Positions 45,678 to 53,640 of a DNA stretch of 64,000 nt are shown here, in pieces. Origin of the DNA: Candidatus Altimarinota bacterium (GTDB taxonomy: Bacteria > Patescibacteriota > Gracilibacteria > UBA1369 > LOWO2-01-FULL-3); NCBI GenBank assembly GCA_016763975.1, contig JAESSS010000036.1, positions 1 to 64,000 on the forward strand, read 5' to 3'. The translations under genes were made by a program, and so were the position numbers. The stretch's first letter is position 1; every line of letters starts with the position of its first letter. The notes under the pieces were generated by a model. It had not been told where the DNA came from, made no database searches, and worked only from the letters and a program-made list of their open reading frames with translations.

Positions 45678-46690
45678 TTTTCTTTCAGGTAAGAAAATAA
45701 TTTCTCTGAACTATTAAATGCATTGAATGCTTTGACATCAATGTTTTCCTCAACAAAACAAACACCAACTTCATTATCACTAATCGGTCCAGACATAACA
45801 GTTAGTGGCAAACCAATTTCTTCACATACTTCAGCCATCTTCAACGCTCCCGGCGGATCATATGCACAACCAATGTGCGCCACAACATACTGTTGAATCT
45901 GAGGATCTTTTAACACATCCATCACTCCATATTCTCCATAAATTCCATCACCAAACTCAATCACAATAAAATCAGGATTATCATCAGACAAATATTTCAA
46001 AGCTCCTTTGGCCACAGTAATCGAATCTTCACAGGCAACCGTCGACGGATATCCTGCATCCACAAAACTAACTGCGTTTACCGCCCCGTAATCAATCATA
46101 GTCTCCACATCTCTCAAAGCCGCAACTCCTGACAACTTAGTCGCCATTACCTTGAATCCACCCCTTCTAGCATGTTTAATGATTTCACTAGCCACAGTCG
46201 TTTTGCCCACGTGCATACAAGAACCCGAAACGATAATCAGCTTGGCACAACTATCTAAATCCTTCAGTGGTTTAAACAAAACATAATCTTTGATGTTTGA
46301 AGGTTCATTATCTTTTAATATCGCTCCCAAAACTTTCACTTTTAACGCATGTCCCACTTCTTGAACATTCTCAGAAGTACAAATTCCAGCTACTCCTCCA
46401 AGATTCAAAACATTAATAGTCTCCCCTACATTAATAGCATCAGGAACCTTGCCCACAAAACCTCTCAAAGCCTTTCTATTCCCCAAAGCAACAGCGATAA
46501 TATCTCCTTTATGCAAAGTCGACATCCTGCCAGAAACTAACTCCAATTGATTGTAAACTTTCTTGTCCTCCAAAACTTCTACAGCCAAAATCGCTCCTTC
46601 TGTAGAAACAATTTTGTCACCCAATTCCACTTCATCAGAAAAGTTAGCATTTTTCACAACAGATCCAATTTTATCTAATATAATTTTCAT
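45668..46690 (-). CDS. P-loop NTPase-like protein of unknown function in the arginine operon
   Basis: The 340-residue protein starts at ATG 46690 (MKIILDKIGSVV). An N-terminal beta-rich domain of about 140 residues precedes a P-loop domain with IIVSGSCMHVGKTTVASEI and later FIVIEFGDGIYGEYG. The fold resembles dethiobiotin synthetase or the DUF1611 (DgcN-like) group, whose members include an amino acid N-acyltransferase. It is embedded in the operon between argF and argC, overlapping argC. The operon has no ArgA, ArgJ or GNAT-type acyltransferase, so it may take part in making N-acylglutamate; that is inference. Confidence 0.75.
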   Translation of the reverse strand: MKIILDKIGSVVKNANFSDEVELGDKIVSTEGAILAVEVLEDKKVYNQLELVSGRMSTLHKGDIIAVALGNRKALRGFVGKVPDAINVGETINVLNLGGVAGICTSENVQEVGHALKVKVLGAILKDNEPSNIKDYVLFKPLKDLDSCAKLIIVSGSCMHVGKTTVASEIIKHARRGGFKVMATKLSGVAALRDVETMIDYGAVNAVSFVDAGYPSTVACEDSITVAKGALKYLSDDNPDFIVIEFGDGIYGEYGVMDVLKDPQIQQYVVAHIGCAYDPPGALKMAEVCEEIGLPLTVMSGPISDNEVGVCFVEENIDVKAFNAFNSSEKLFSYLKEKCL

Positions 46691-46734
46691 GATCTTTTGA
46701 GTATTATGGGGAAATAAGTAACGTAACGAGAAAT

Positions 46735-46824
46735 AAAAATTCTGCGCGAAAATTTTGAAAAACGAAGCAGGCGTATCCAAACAGATACATTAATGAGTTT
46801 TAAACAATTTGCAGCCAGAATTTT
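46735..46824. repeat. Inverted-repeat element inside the arginine operon
   Basis: AAAATTCTG (46736-46744) and CAGAATTTT (46816-46824) bracket a 90-base element between argF and the P-loop gene; the right arm touches the argF stop. It contains GTATC-CAAACA-GATAC. Its left half (TTCTGC, AAATTTT, AAACGAA, a GTA...TAC hairpin) parallels 11721-11764 of the larger element near fba. Both lie at the stop codon of a minus-strand gene, which suggests a related repeat acting in mRNA, such as an intercistronic stabiliser. Confidence 0.55.
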
Positions 46825-47858
46825 CATTTCGTAGTAGTTAATGATTTTTTCATAGTACTCCCCTTTAATAAATATGAAAGAATGCCCATTTGAGCCCACA
46901 TTCTGTTTTCAGCTTCTTGGATCACCACAGAATTATCAATCACTGAATCACTTGCCACTAAGTTCCTTCTCACTGGCAAACAATGCATAAATTTCGCCCC
47001 AGCAACATCATCCACCATCCAATCTGCATATTTCTCCCTAGCTTCACTAGCAAATTCACTTAAACCATAATTCTCCAAACTCATCCAAGATTTGGCACAA
47101 ACAATATCCGCACCCTCAAGTGCAGCCTTTTGATCGTGCGTCACCTCAAATGAACCTCCAGCCTTTTCTGCAGCCATTCTAGCCTTTTCCATCAGACCAG
47201 CATCAAGATTAAATTCCGGAGGACAAGCCACAACCACATCCATTCCAAAAATACTCGGAGTAATCATTTGAGAATGAGGCGTCGCAAGTGGCAAAGCTTT
47301 AGTATGAGGCGCCCAAGTGAGAACGTATTTCTTTTTCTTCACGTCCCCCAGTATCTCCTGCATCGTCAACATATCCGCCAAACTCTGACAGGGATGAAAC
47401 ATATTTGATTCCATATTAATCACTGGTTTGTCACTTAGCTCCACCAAAAGATCAAAAAACTTATCCGCTAAATAGTCTTCTTTTGAAATACCATCATTTT
47501 GATGCCCCTTTTTGTTCGGAATAAAATCGCTCTTCCTCACAGCAATAACATCGCTATAAGAAGCCACAACTTTCACAAATTCCTTGATGTGTTCACTAGC
47601 TCCACCATCCATCACAGTACCTTCACCATATTCCAACTTTCTCGAATCCCCCATCTGCATAACATTGGCAATTCCTCCCAGTTTTTGCATTCCAGTCTGA
47701 AATGACAAAAGAGTTCTTAATGAAGGATTATAAAAAACCGCAGTCAAAACTTTACCCTTCAGCTCATCGCTATATCCATCAGCTTTAAATTGCTTCGCCA
47801 AATCCAGCATCTCTTGAAGCTGTTCTTGAGAAAAATCTGATGTGCTTATATAATTCAT
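46824..47858 (-). CDS. argF': N-acylornithine carbamoyltransferase, probably succinylornithine-specific (ArgF')
   Basis: The 344-residue protein has carbamoyl phosphate motifs (FYNPSLRTLLSF, HPCQSLAD, MHCLPVRRN) but otherwise follows the acetyl/succinyl-ornithine transcarbamylases, not ornithine OTC: GTVMDGGASEHI, KKYVLTWAPHTKALPLATPHS, CAKSWMSLENYG and EAENRMW. Ser88 stands where Xanthomonas AOTCase has Glu92 and Bacteroides SOTCase has Pro90; Glu-to-Ser at this site is known to switch the enzyme to succinylornithine. The WAPHxxxLPxAxPxS segment also resembles SOTCase. ATGA-coupled to argG. Confidence 0.88.
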   Translation of the reverse strand: MNYISTSDFSQEQLQEMLDLAKQFKADGYSDELKGKVLTAVFYNPSLRTLLSFQTGMQKLGGIANVMQMGDSRKLEYGEGTVMDGGASEHIKEFVKVVASYSDVIAVRKSDFIPNKKGHQNDGISKEDYLADKFFDLLVELSDKPVINMESNMFHPCQSLADMLTMQEILGDVKKKKYVLTWAPHTKALPLATPHSQMITPSIFGMDVVVACPPEFNLDAGLMEKARMAAEKAGGSFEVTHDQKAALEGADIVCAKSWMSLENYGLSEFASEAREKYADWMVDDVAGAKFMHCLPVRRNLVASDSVIDNSVVIQEAENRMWAQMGILSYLLKGSTMKKSLTTTK

Positions 47859-49042
47859 TTTCTTTTGTGATTAGCAATTACTCCTTCTAGACCATAAATT
47901 TTAGCAAAACCTTGAGCATCTCTTCCATCCCAAAATGCGTTTTCTTCTCCATAACTGGCAATCGAACTATCCATTAATGAAAATTTGCTCTTAGAACCAA
48001 TCAAATAAACATTTCCTTTTACCAAATTGATATAAACCTCACCACTAACCGTCTCCTGACTCGATTGCATCATTGCTTCGATATCCGTAATAACAGGATC
48101 AAAATACAAACCCTCATGCACCATATCTCCCCAAACAGTTCCTAAATGATTCTTCCAAAAAACTTGTTTAGAGGTCAAAACTGATTTTTCCAATTCTGTA
48201 TGCGCCGCAATAATCACTTTCATCGCCGCAGCTTCAAATACAATCCTGCCTTTGATTCCCAAAATCGTCGTACCCAGATGAGATCCCTTGCCCACACCAT
48301 TATCCTCAGCAATCTTTCTAATCTTTTGAATCATCGGCACACCAACAATCGCTTCCCCGTTCACCTCCACAACTTCACCCTTCTCAAATTTTAAAGTCAT
48401 TTTTACTCCATCACCACATTCTTTCAATGGCTTCACAAAAGGAAAAACATCATCCGGAGGCAAACTTTCAGTAGTCCCGGTTTCTTTACCACCAATAGTC
48501 GTACCAAGCACTCCAACATTCACAGAATAATCCTTGGCACCAACGTCCACTTCAATCCCCCTTTCCTTCAAATATTCAACTTCTTGAGCTCTAGTAAGCT
48601 GTTCATCCATAATCGGCGCAATTATTTCCACTTCCGGCAAAATCGCCCTCAAACAAAGATCAAATCTAATCTGATCATTACCTGCACCTGTCGAACCATG
48701 TACCACAGTGTGAATTCCTTTTTCTTTAGCAACCTCCGCAATAGTTTTGGCAGCCACTACCCTCTCCGGGCCTACACAAGCTGGATAAGATCCACCTCTC
48801 AGGTAATTAGCCCAAACAACTTTCTTCACAAAGTCCTCATAAAATTCATCAACAGCATCAATAAATATATGTTCCACAGCACCTAGTTTCTTACTTTTAG
48901 CCTCAATTTTCTCCAATTCTTCTTTAGTAAAACCACCTGTATTCACAGTTATCGTAGTCACCTCATATCCCTTCTCCTGCAAATATGGCATACAGAAAGT
49001 AGTGTCCAAACCGCCGGAAAATGCTAACAATGCTTTCTTCAT
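47855..49042 (-). CDS. argG: Argininosuccinate synthase
   Basis: The 395-residue enzyme joins citrulline and aspartate using ATP. It has the N-type ATP pyrophosphatase motif AFSGGLDTTFCMPYL, VHGSTGAGNDQIRFD and GTTIGGKETGTTESLPP. It is the first gene of the operon, directly behind the arginine T-box, so charged tRNA-Arg levels would control the whole pathway. The leader shows no Shine-Dalgarno sequence before its ATG. Confidence 0.95.
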   Translation of the reverse strand: MKKALLAFSGGLDTTFCMPYLQEKGYEVTTITVNTGGFTKEELEKIEAKSKKLGAVEHIFIDAVDEFYEDFVKKVVWANYLRGGSYPACVGPERVVAAKTIAEVAKEKGIHTVVHGSTGAGNDQIRFDLCLRAILPEVEIIAPIMDEQLTRAQEVEYLKERGIEVDVGAKDYSVNVGVLGTTIGGKETGTTESLPPDDVFPFVKPLKECGDGVKMTLKFEKGEVVEVNGEAIVGVPMIQKIRKIAEDNGVGKGSHLGTTILGIKGRIVFEAAAMKVIIAAHTELEKSVLTSKQVFWKNHLGTVWGDMVHEGLYFDPVITDIEAMMQSSQETVSGEVYINLVKGNVYLIGSKSKFSLMDSSIASYGEENAFWDGRDAQGFAKIYGLEGVIANHKRK

Positions 49043-49105
49043 AATATAATTAATTAGATTATTGTTGTGCGGGGATTTTAGACCAATTTTGCTCTATAGA
49101 GAAAC

Positions 49106-49410
49106 AAAAAAACTCTCATCTCCGCATTCGTCATAATGACGATTACAGGGACGAGAGTTCGAGAACTTCGTGTTACCACCCTACTTTATTTCACAGATCA
49201 CTCTGCAAAACCTTGACCAGTTCTCTACCTTGCGGCGATAAACTGTAAGCTTGATTACGGACTTTGCCGGCTAAATCTCTCGATTAGCACTCTTGATAAA
49301 GGTGCGTTCAGTCCGTTTTGATTACCTGGCTTACAACTACCCAGACTCGCTAGAATCAAATTAAAGACTTACTTTTCCTTAAAGTTTTCCTCTCAAATTT
49401 TTAATGAACA
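49106..49410 (-). ncRNA. T-box riboswitch leader, arginine (CGC specifier)
   Basis: The minus-strand leader of argG has the T-box core AGGGTGGTAACACG (49182-49169; consensus AGGGUGGNACCGCG). In stem I the 3' side reads GAACGCACC: the GAA of the E-loop is followed by specifier CGC, an Arg codon (49306-49304), then A. The facing strand has AGTA, as in canonical specifier loops. A terminator follows, AACTCTCGTC paired with GATGAGAGTT (49159-49111) and a T-run to 49106. Uncharged tRNA-Arg should allow read-through into the arginine operon. Confidence 0.85.
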
Positions 49411-49416
49411 ACCCTC

Positions 49417-49444
49417 ACTCTACTCAGAATACCCGCATTGTCAA
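49417..49444 (-). promoter_or_regulatory. Promoter of the arginine operon T-box leader
   Basis: On the minus strand a perfect TTGACA (49444-49439), 16 bases and TAGAGT (49422-49417) put the start near 49410, giving a leader of about 370 bases before argG. Confidence 0.65.
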
Positions 49445-49454
49445 GCGCTTTTTA

Positions 49455-49484
49455 TTGTACATGACTAATCAAAGCCTTCATAAT
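49455..49484 (+). promoter_or_regulatory. Promoter of the hypothetical-argS-ast unit
   Basis: TTGTAC (49455-49460), 18 bases and CATAAT (49479-49484) precede the ATG at 49504 by 19 bases. It is divergent from the arginine operon promoter, the two -35 boxes being 10 bases apart. Confidence 0.5.
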
Positions 49485-49503
49485 AGCGCCCATATTTTCA
49501 TCT

Positions 49504-50106
49504 ATGCAAACTCTCAACTACAGTAAAGACCACTACCATCCCCGCTCAGTTTCAGTGCACCCTGCAAAAGGATGCCAAAACATGGAACGTGAAAATTTAG
49601 AAAGCGCAGCAGAACTTCTAAGAAAATTCTGCGCAGTATTCGTAGATGAAGAAATCACAATTCCACCCCTAGAAAAAGGAACTATCATAAAAGGACAAAA
49701 ATACAACATCCACGTTCACCAAACAAATGAAGGTCAATATGGATTGTCATTTTTTGATTCCGGAATACTAAAACCCCTAGCTTACGAAGCAATGGCCTGG
49801 CTTTCCGATCACGGACACTTGGGCCTTACTGAACACAAAGGAGTAAGAATTATTAAAGACACAAGAGAGTCATTAGAAAAAATATTAACAGAACTATGGT
49901 CAGATCTATCGTCAATCCAACCTCCCCCACTACAAACAGACATCGAAACTGAAACCATAATATGGGAAAGAAGACATCTTCCCTCCTACCGCTACCACCT
50001 CAAAATCCAAGCACCAGAAAACCAAGAAAACATAACTGACCAACGAGCACTAGCCTGGCTCAAACAAAGGCGCCTGCACCCTAACCCAAAGTATTATGGT
50101 CGATGA
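49504..50106 (+). CDS. Hypothetical protein upstream of argS
   Basis: I do not recognise this 200-residue protein. It is mixed alpha/beta, without signal or membrane segments, and rich in His, Glu and Arg near the C-terminus (RRHLPSYRYHLKIQAPENQ). Its 3' end overlaps argS by 11 bases, so the two are co-translated. The position between a promoter and argS suggests a link to arginine or tRNA metabolism but gives no function. Confidence 0.65.
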   Translation: MQTLNYSKDHYHPRSVSVHPAKGCQNMERENLESAAELLRKFCAVFVDEEITIPPLEKGTIIKGQKYNIHVHQTNEGQYGLSFFDSGILKPLAYEAMAWLSDHGHLGLTEHKGVRIIKDTRESLEKILTELWSDLSSIQPPPLQTDIETETIIWERRHLPSYRYHLKIQAPENQENITDQRALAWLKQRRLHPNPKYYGR

Positions 50107-52366
50107 ACTAGTAGTCACCCCCGAAACAGCTGAATCCGCTGAAGAAACTGAAACCGTAGATTTGAGAGAAATTAATGCAGCGCTGCAAACCGATCTACTC
50201 ACTCTAGTTACCCAAAAAGAAAGCCAAGCAACAGTACAAGAACACCACAGACTAGACAGTTATGCACTGGGAAGAGCAAAAACTCGCATCAAAATTTTCC
50301 TACATAATCGAGGAAAAGCTGCCTTCCGCAGAACCCCAGATAGTGTCACTGCAGACTATTCAATAATGGTTCCTGATCTTACCAAAGCCGATCCTAAAGA
50401 ACTTGAGGCAGCAGAAGGCAAAAAAGCAAAAAAAGCACTGGGAAGTGAAGCAATGAACAACTACCGCACAAAAATTCTTCCAGCACTTGCCGCCGAATTA
50501 TCAGCACAATTCCCTTGGGCAACATTTGAAATCCAAGAAATCTACATCAACATGACTTTAGAAAAAGGCCCATTCCTCGACGCAACCCTCCAACAAGTCC
50601 ACCAACTCGATGAAGAATATGGAAACAATGAATCACAAGCAGGCCAACGCACTCTTCTCGACTTTTCCAGCCCAAATATCGCCAAAACTATGCACGTCGG
50701 ACACCTCCGATCTACTATCATTGGTGAAGTCCTCAAACACATCCTAGAAGCAAACGGTTCCATTACATATGGCGTCAATCACCTCGGAGATTGGGGCACA
50801 AATTTCGGCCAGATCATCCACGCACAAGAACTTTGGGGAGAAGAAACAGCAGAACTATTCGATCCGGAAACGCAACCAATGGAATACCTCGCCGAACTTT
50901 ATAAACGTATGAAAACTGCAATCGGAGACAAAGAAACTGATGGACAAAAAGCAATGGATCAAGAAAGTCGCACACGTTTCACTCGTCTCGAACAACTCGA
51001 CCCAGAAATGCTCAAACACTGGCAAGAATTCCGCCGTCTCAGCTTCATCGAGTTTGATCGCATGTATCAACGCCTCGACATCAGTTTTGATGCCTCGTTA
51101 GGAGAAAGTTTTTACAACGACCAAATGGCAGCCCCAGTCGAAGAACTAGCAGAACAAGGAATATCAGAAAAAATAAAAGATGGCAGAACCGTAGTTAGGC
51201 TAAAAAAAGAGGAAGAGGAAGGAACAGAATCTTTAGAAACTATAGAGGGCGACAACAACATCGAAATAATAATTGGCCAATTCCAAGCAAAATTTGAAGT
51301 AAAAGGCAAAATTCATATACTAAGAAACAAAAAAAACAGAATAATAGTAAGGATAGACAATGACGCAACATTAATACACCACGGCAACAGTCATGAAGAG
51401 CCTGAAGGAGAAGTTAAAAAAGAAAAAAGATCTAAAACAATAGGGGCATTCAAAAAAGGATTGCGGCTACAAGATGCCAAAATAAAAATTGGAGAAAAAG
51501 AATACCCCTCTCCTCTCCTTGAAATCGACCAAGACAAAATGCACGTCATTCTCAAAAGCGACGGCAGCACAATGTATCTCACCCGTGACATTGCCGCACT
51601 AAGACACCGTGTCGAAAGTTGGAAAGCAACAAAAATGCTTTACGTAATCGGAAACGAACAAGAATCAGACATGGAAGCCCTCTACCATATTTCAGCAAAA
51701 CTTGGAGACACAGAACCAGGCGAAGCAGAACACCTCGCATTTGGAATGATCACCAAAGAGGGTAAAAAAATCTCTAGCCGAGAAGGAGCTGGATCACTAG
51801 AAGGATTGATCGACCAATTAAAAGAAGCAGCACTAGCAAACCTCAAAAAGCGCGAACACTCAGCTCCAGAAACAATTGAAGAGGATGCTGAAAAAATCGC
51901 CACCGGCGCACTAATATACGGAAATTTTGCAGCAAGCATGAGCAAAAACATGGAATTCGATCTTAAAAAAATGCTCAGCCTCGAAGGCCAAAGCGGACCA
52001 TACCTCCAATACAGCGCTGTCCGCCTCACAAGATTATTAGAAAAAATGAAAGAAATAGAATCCCCTGCTCAATCTTCCACAGAATTCCTCACAGAACTCG
52101 ATCCCAAAGCTACAAAATTAGTAAAAATGATGGCCGAATTCCCTGAACAACTTGCTCAAGTAGGAAAACTCAACGCACCTCACCTCCTCGCCAGTTTCTT
52201 ATACGAATTCTGCTCCTCATTTAACAGTCTCTATTCCGGCGAAATAAAATTCACCAAACTAGATATTGCCACACAAGCCGAGTACAAATACCTTTTCGAA
52301 GCAACCCTCATTGTGCTAAAAAGAGGACTCGACCTCCTACACATACAAATCCCTAACCAAATGTGA
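50096..52366 (+). CDS. argS: Arginyl-tRNA synthetase with a large insertion
   Basis: The 756-residue enzyme charges tRNA-Arg. It has an N-terminal additional domain, the class I HIGH motif as SSPNIAKTMHVGHLRST, GDWGTNFGQII, KSDGSTMYLTRDIAALRHR, a KMSKS-like KKISSREG and a C-terminal all-helical DALR anticodon domain (GPYLQYSAVRLTRLL). Most ArgRS are 550-640 residues. About 100 extra residues, charged and strand-rich, lie at roughly residues 366-482 just before the KSDG motif. A 60-residue acidic N-terminal extension is also present. The astA-like gene starts at its end. Confidence 0.95.
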   Translation: MVDELVVTPETAESAEETETVDLREINAALQTDLLTLVTQKESQATVQEHHRLDSYALGRAKTRIKIFLHNRGKAAFRRTPDSVTADYSIMVPDLTKADPKELEAAEGKKAKKALGSEAMNNYRTKILPALAAELSAQFPWATFEIQEIYINMTLEKGPFLDATLQQVHQLDEEYGNNESQAGQRTLLDFSSPNIAKTMHVGHLRSTIIGEVLKHILEANGSITYGVNHLGDWGTNFGQIIHAQELWGEETAELFDPETQPMEYLAELYKRMKTAIGDKETDGQKAMDQESRTRFTRLEQLDPEMLKHWQEFRRLSFIEFDRMYQRLDISFDASLGESFYNDQMAAPVEELAEQGISEKIKDGRTVVRLKKEEEEGTESLETIEGDNNIEIIIGQFQAKFEVKGKIHILRNKKNRIIVRIDNDATLIHHGNSHEEPEGEVKKEKRSKTIGAFKKGLRLQDAKIKIGEKEYPSPLLEIDQDKMHVILKSDGSTMYLTRDIAALRHRVESWKATKMLYVIGNEQESDMEALYHISAKLGDTEPGEAEHLAFGMITKEGKKISSREGAGSLEGLIDQLKEAALANLKKREHSAPETIEEDAEKIATGALIYGNFAASMSKNMEFDLKKMLSLEGQSGPYLQYSAVRLTRLLEKMKEIESPAQSSTEFLTELDPKATKLVKMMAEFPEQLAQVGKLNAPHLLASFLYEFCSSFNSLYSGEIKFTKLDIATQAEYKYLFEATLIVLKRGLDLLHIQIPNQM

Positions 52367-52368
52367 AA

Positions 52369-53631
52369 ATGCCAGAATTATACAGAATCAGACCGGTAGA
52401 AGCACGCGATGCCGAACAACTCGCCGAACTTTATGAAAGGCTAGACACTTGCAACGGATCAGTAGATCAAGTTGATGCAATCATTGCCGAATCACAAAAA
52501 AGCCTAAACGAACGCCCCTTCAAAAGGGTAACTCTTGTCACAGAAATGGTAGAAGACAACCCGGAAGCAGAAACAACATTAGTCGGAACCGGCAGCCTCA
52601 TCAAAGTTAACAGTATAAATTCAAACGACACCATCAACCAAGCACCAAACACAAAACTCACATCAAGACCACTACCTCCACGCAGAAGCACCGCAAATTT
52701 AAGCTCATCTTTTGCTCCGGGCCAAAACCCAAAAACTGCTCAAATCATAGAACCAAAATCTCTCCCAACTATGATGTATCGAGACGTAGCAGGAGGATTA
52801 CAACTCGTGCCATATCGCACCAAGGCAGTAGAATTCGCAGCAGTAACAACAAGAGATGGCTGGGAAGGAAGAGGTATTGGCAAATCAATGACAGCACTCC
52901 GAGCACTTCTGGCACGAAAATTTTCCGGTGTATTCGGAGCAGACAACGTCATAGTAGAATTTCTCCCACAATACGACGAAAAAACAACAACAAACGCTTT
53001 TTGGGAAGAATTAATTCTCTCCTCTTTAAAAGAAGCTGACACACTAGACGCTTTAATGAAATTTTGCAGCAAAGAAACAAAGAAAGAAATTACAAAAGTA
53101 GAAGAATTACCCCATGCCTTAGCAATCGAACTCTCCAACGGAGACCGCAACGAAGCAATTAACAAATATTTCCCTAGCTTCATAATGGGAAATAAAATAA
53201 GTGCCCAAGCCAGAAAAGTAAGTAGAAATGTTGGCAGAAAAACTCAAGGCGCTCTCATAAACCTCCAGACATTCTACGGTAGTAGCGCATTCGACAGAAT
53301 TGGACATTTCGCCATCGACGGAGGACCAAACTACAGCGCCAAAACACAGTACGGTGCACCCGGAGAAAAAACTGTTCCCACAGAGTTCACTGACTCCTCA
53401 TTGGAAGATGCAAGAACGATGAGAGAATCAAGCGAAACAGCAATCGTATACAAACCTGTAGCAAACACATTAGCCGGATTACGAAGCCTCATTGCCATAG
53501 TAACTCCAGGAATTTTTGACAGTGAATTAGCAAAACTACCACGAGATATACAAACCTTACTAGAGCTAGAAGATGGTGAAGAAATCACTTATTTCAAACT
53601 TCCCCAAAGCACACGCACACACAGACCCTAA
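52369..53631 (+). CDS. astA: AstA-like arginine N-succinyltransferase
   Basis: The roughly 420-residue protein resembles AstA: RIRPVEARDAEQLAELYERL at the N-terminus, an acyl-CoA site region EFAAVTTRDGWEGRGIGKSMTA, and a C-terminal HFAIDGGPNYSAK that matches the DGGPxxxxx segment of AstA. It is about 75 residues longer, with a low-complexity insertion at about residues 75-140. AstA transfers succinyl from succinyl-CoA to arginine. The astB gene follows after ten bases, which strongly supports the call. A GTG six bases upstream of ATG 52369 is an alternative start. Confidence 0.78.
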   Translation: MPELYRIRPVEARDAEQLAELYERLDTCNGSVDQVDAIIAESQKSLNERPFKRVTLVTEMVEDNPEAETTLVGTGSLIKVNSINSNDTINQAPNTKLTSRPLPPRRSTANLSSSFAPGQNPKTAQIIEPKSLPTMMYRDVAGGLQLVPYRTKAVEFAAVTTRDGWEGRGIGKSMTALRALLARKFSGVFGADNVIVEFLPQYDEKTTTNAFWEELILSSLKEADTLDALMKFCSKETKKEITKVEELPHALAIELSNGDRNEAINKYFPSFIMGNKISAQARKVSRNVGRKTQGALINLQTFYGSSAFDRIGHFAIDGGPNYSAKTQYGAPGEKTVPTEFTDSSLEDARTMRESSETAIVYKPVANTLAGLRSLIAIVTPGIFDSELAKLPRDIQTLLELEDGEEITYFKLPQSTRTHRP

Positions 53632-53640
53632 CCCCCCACC

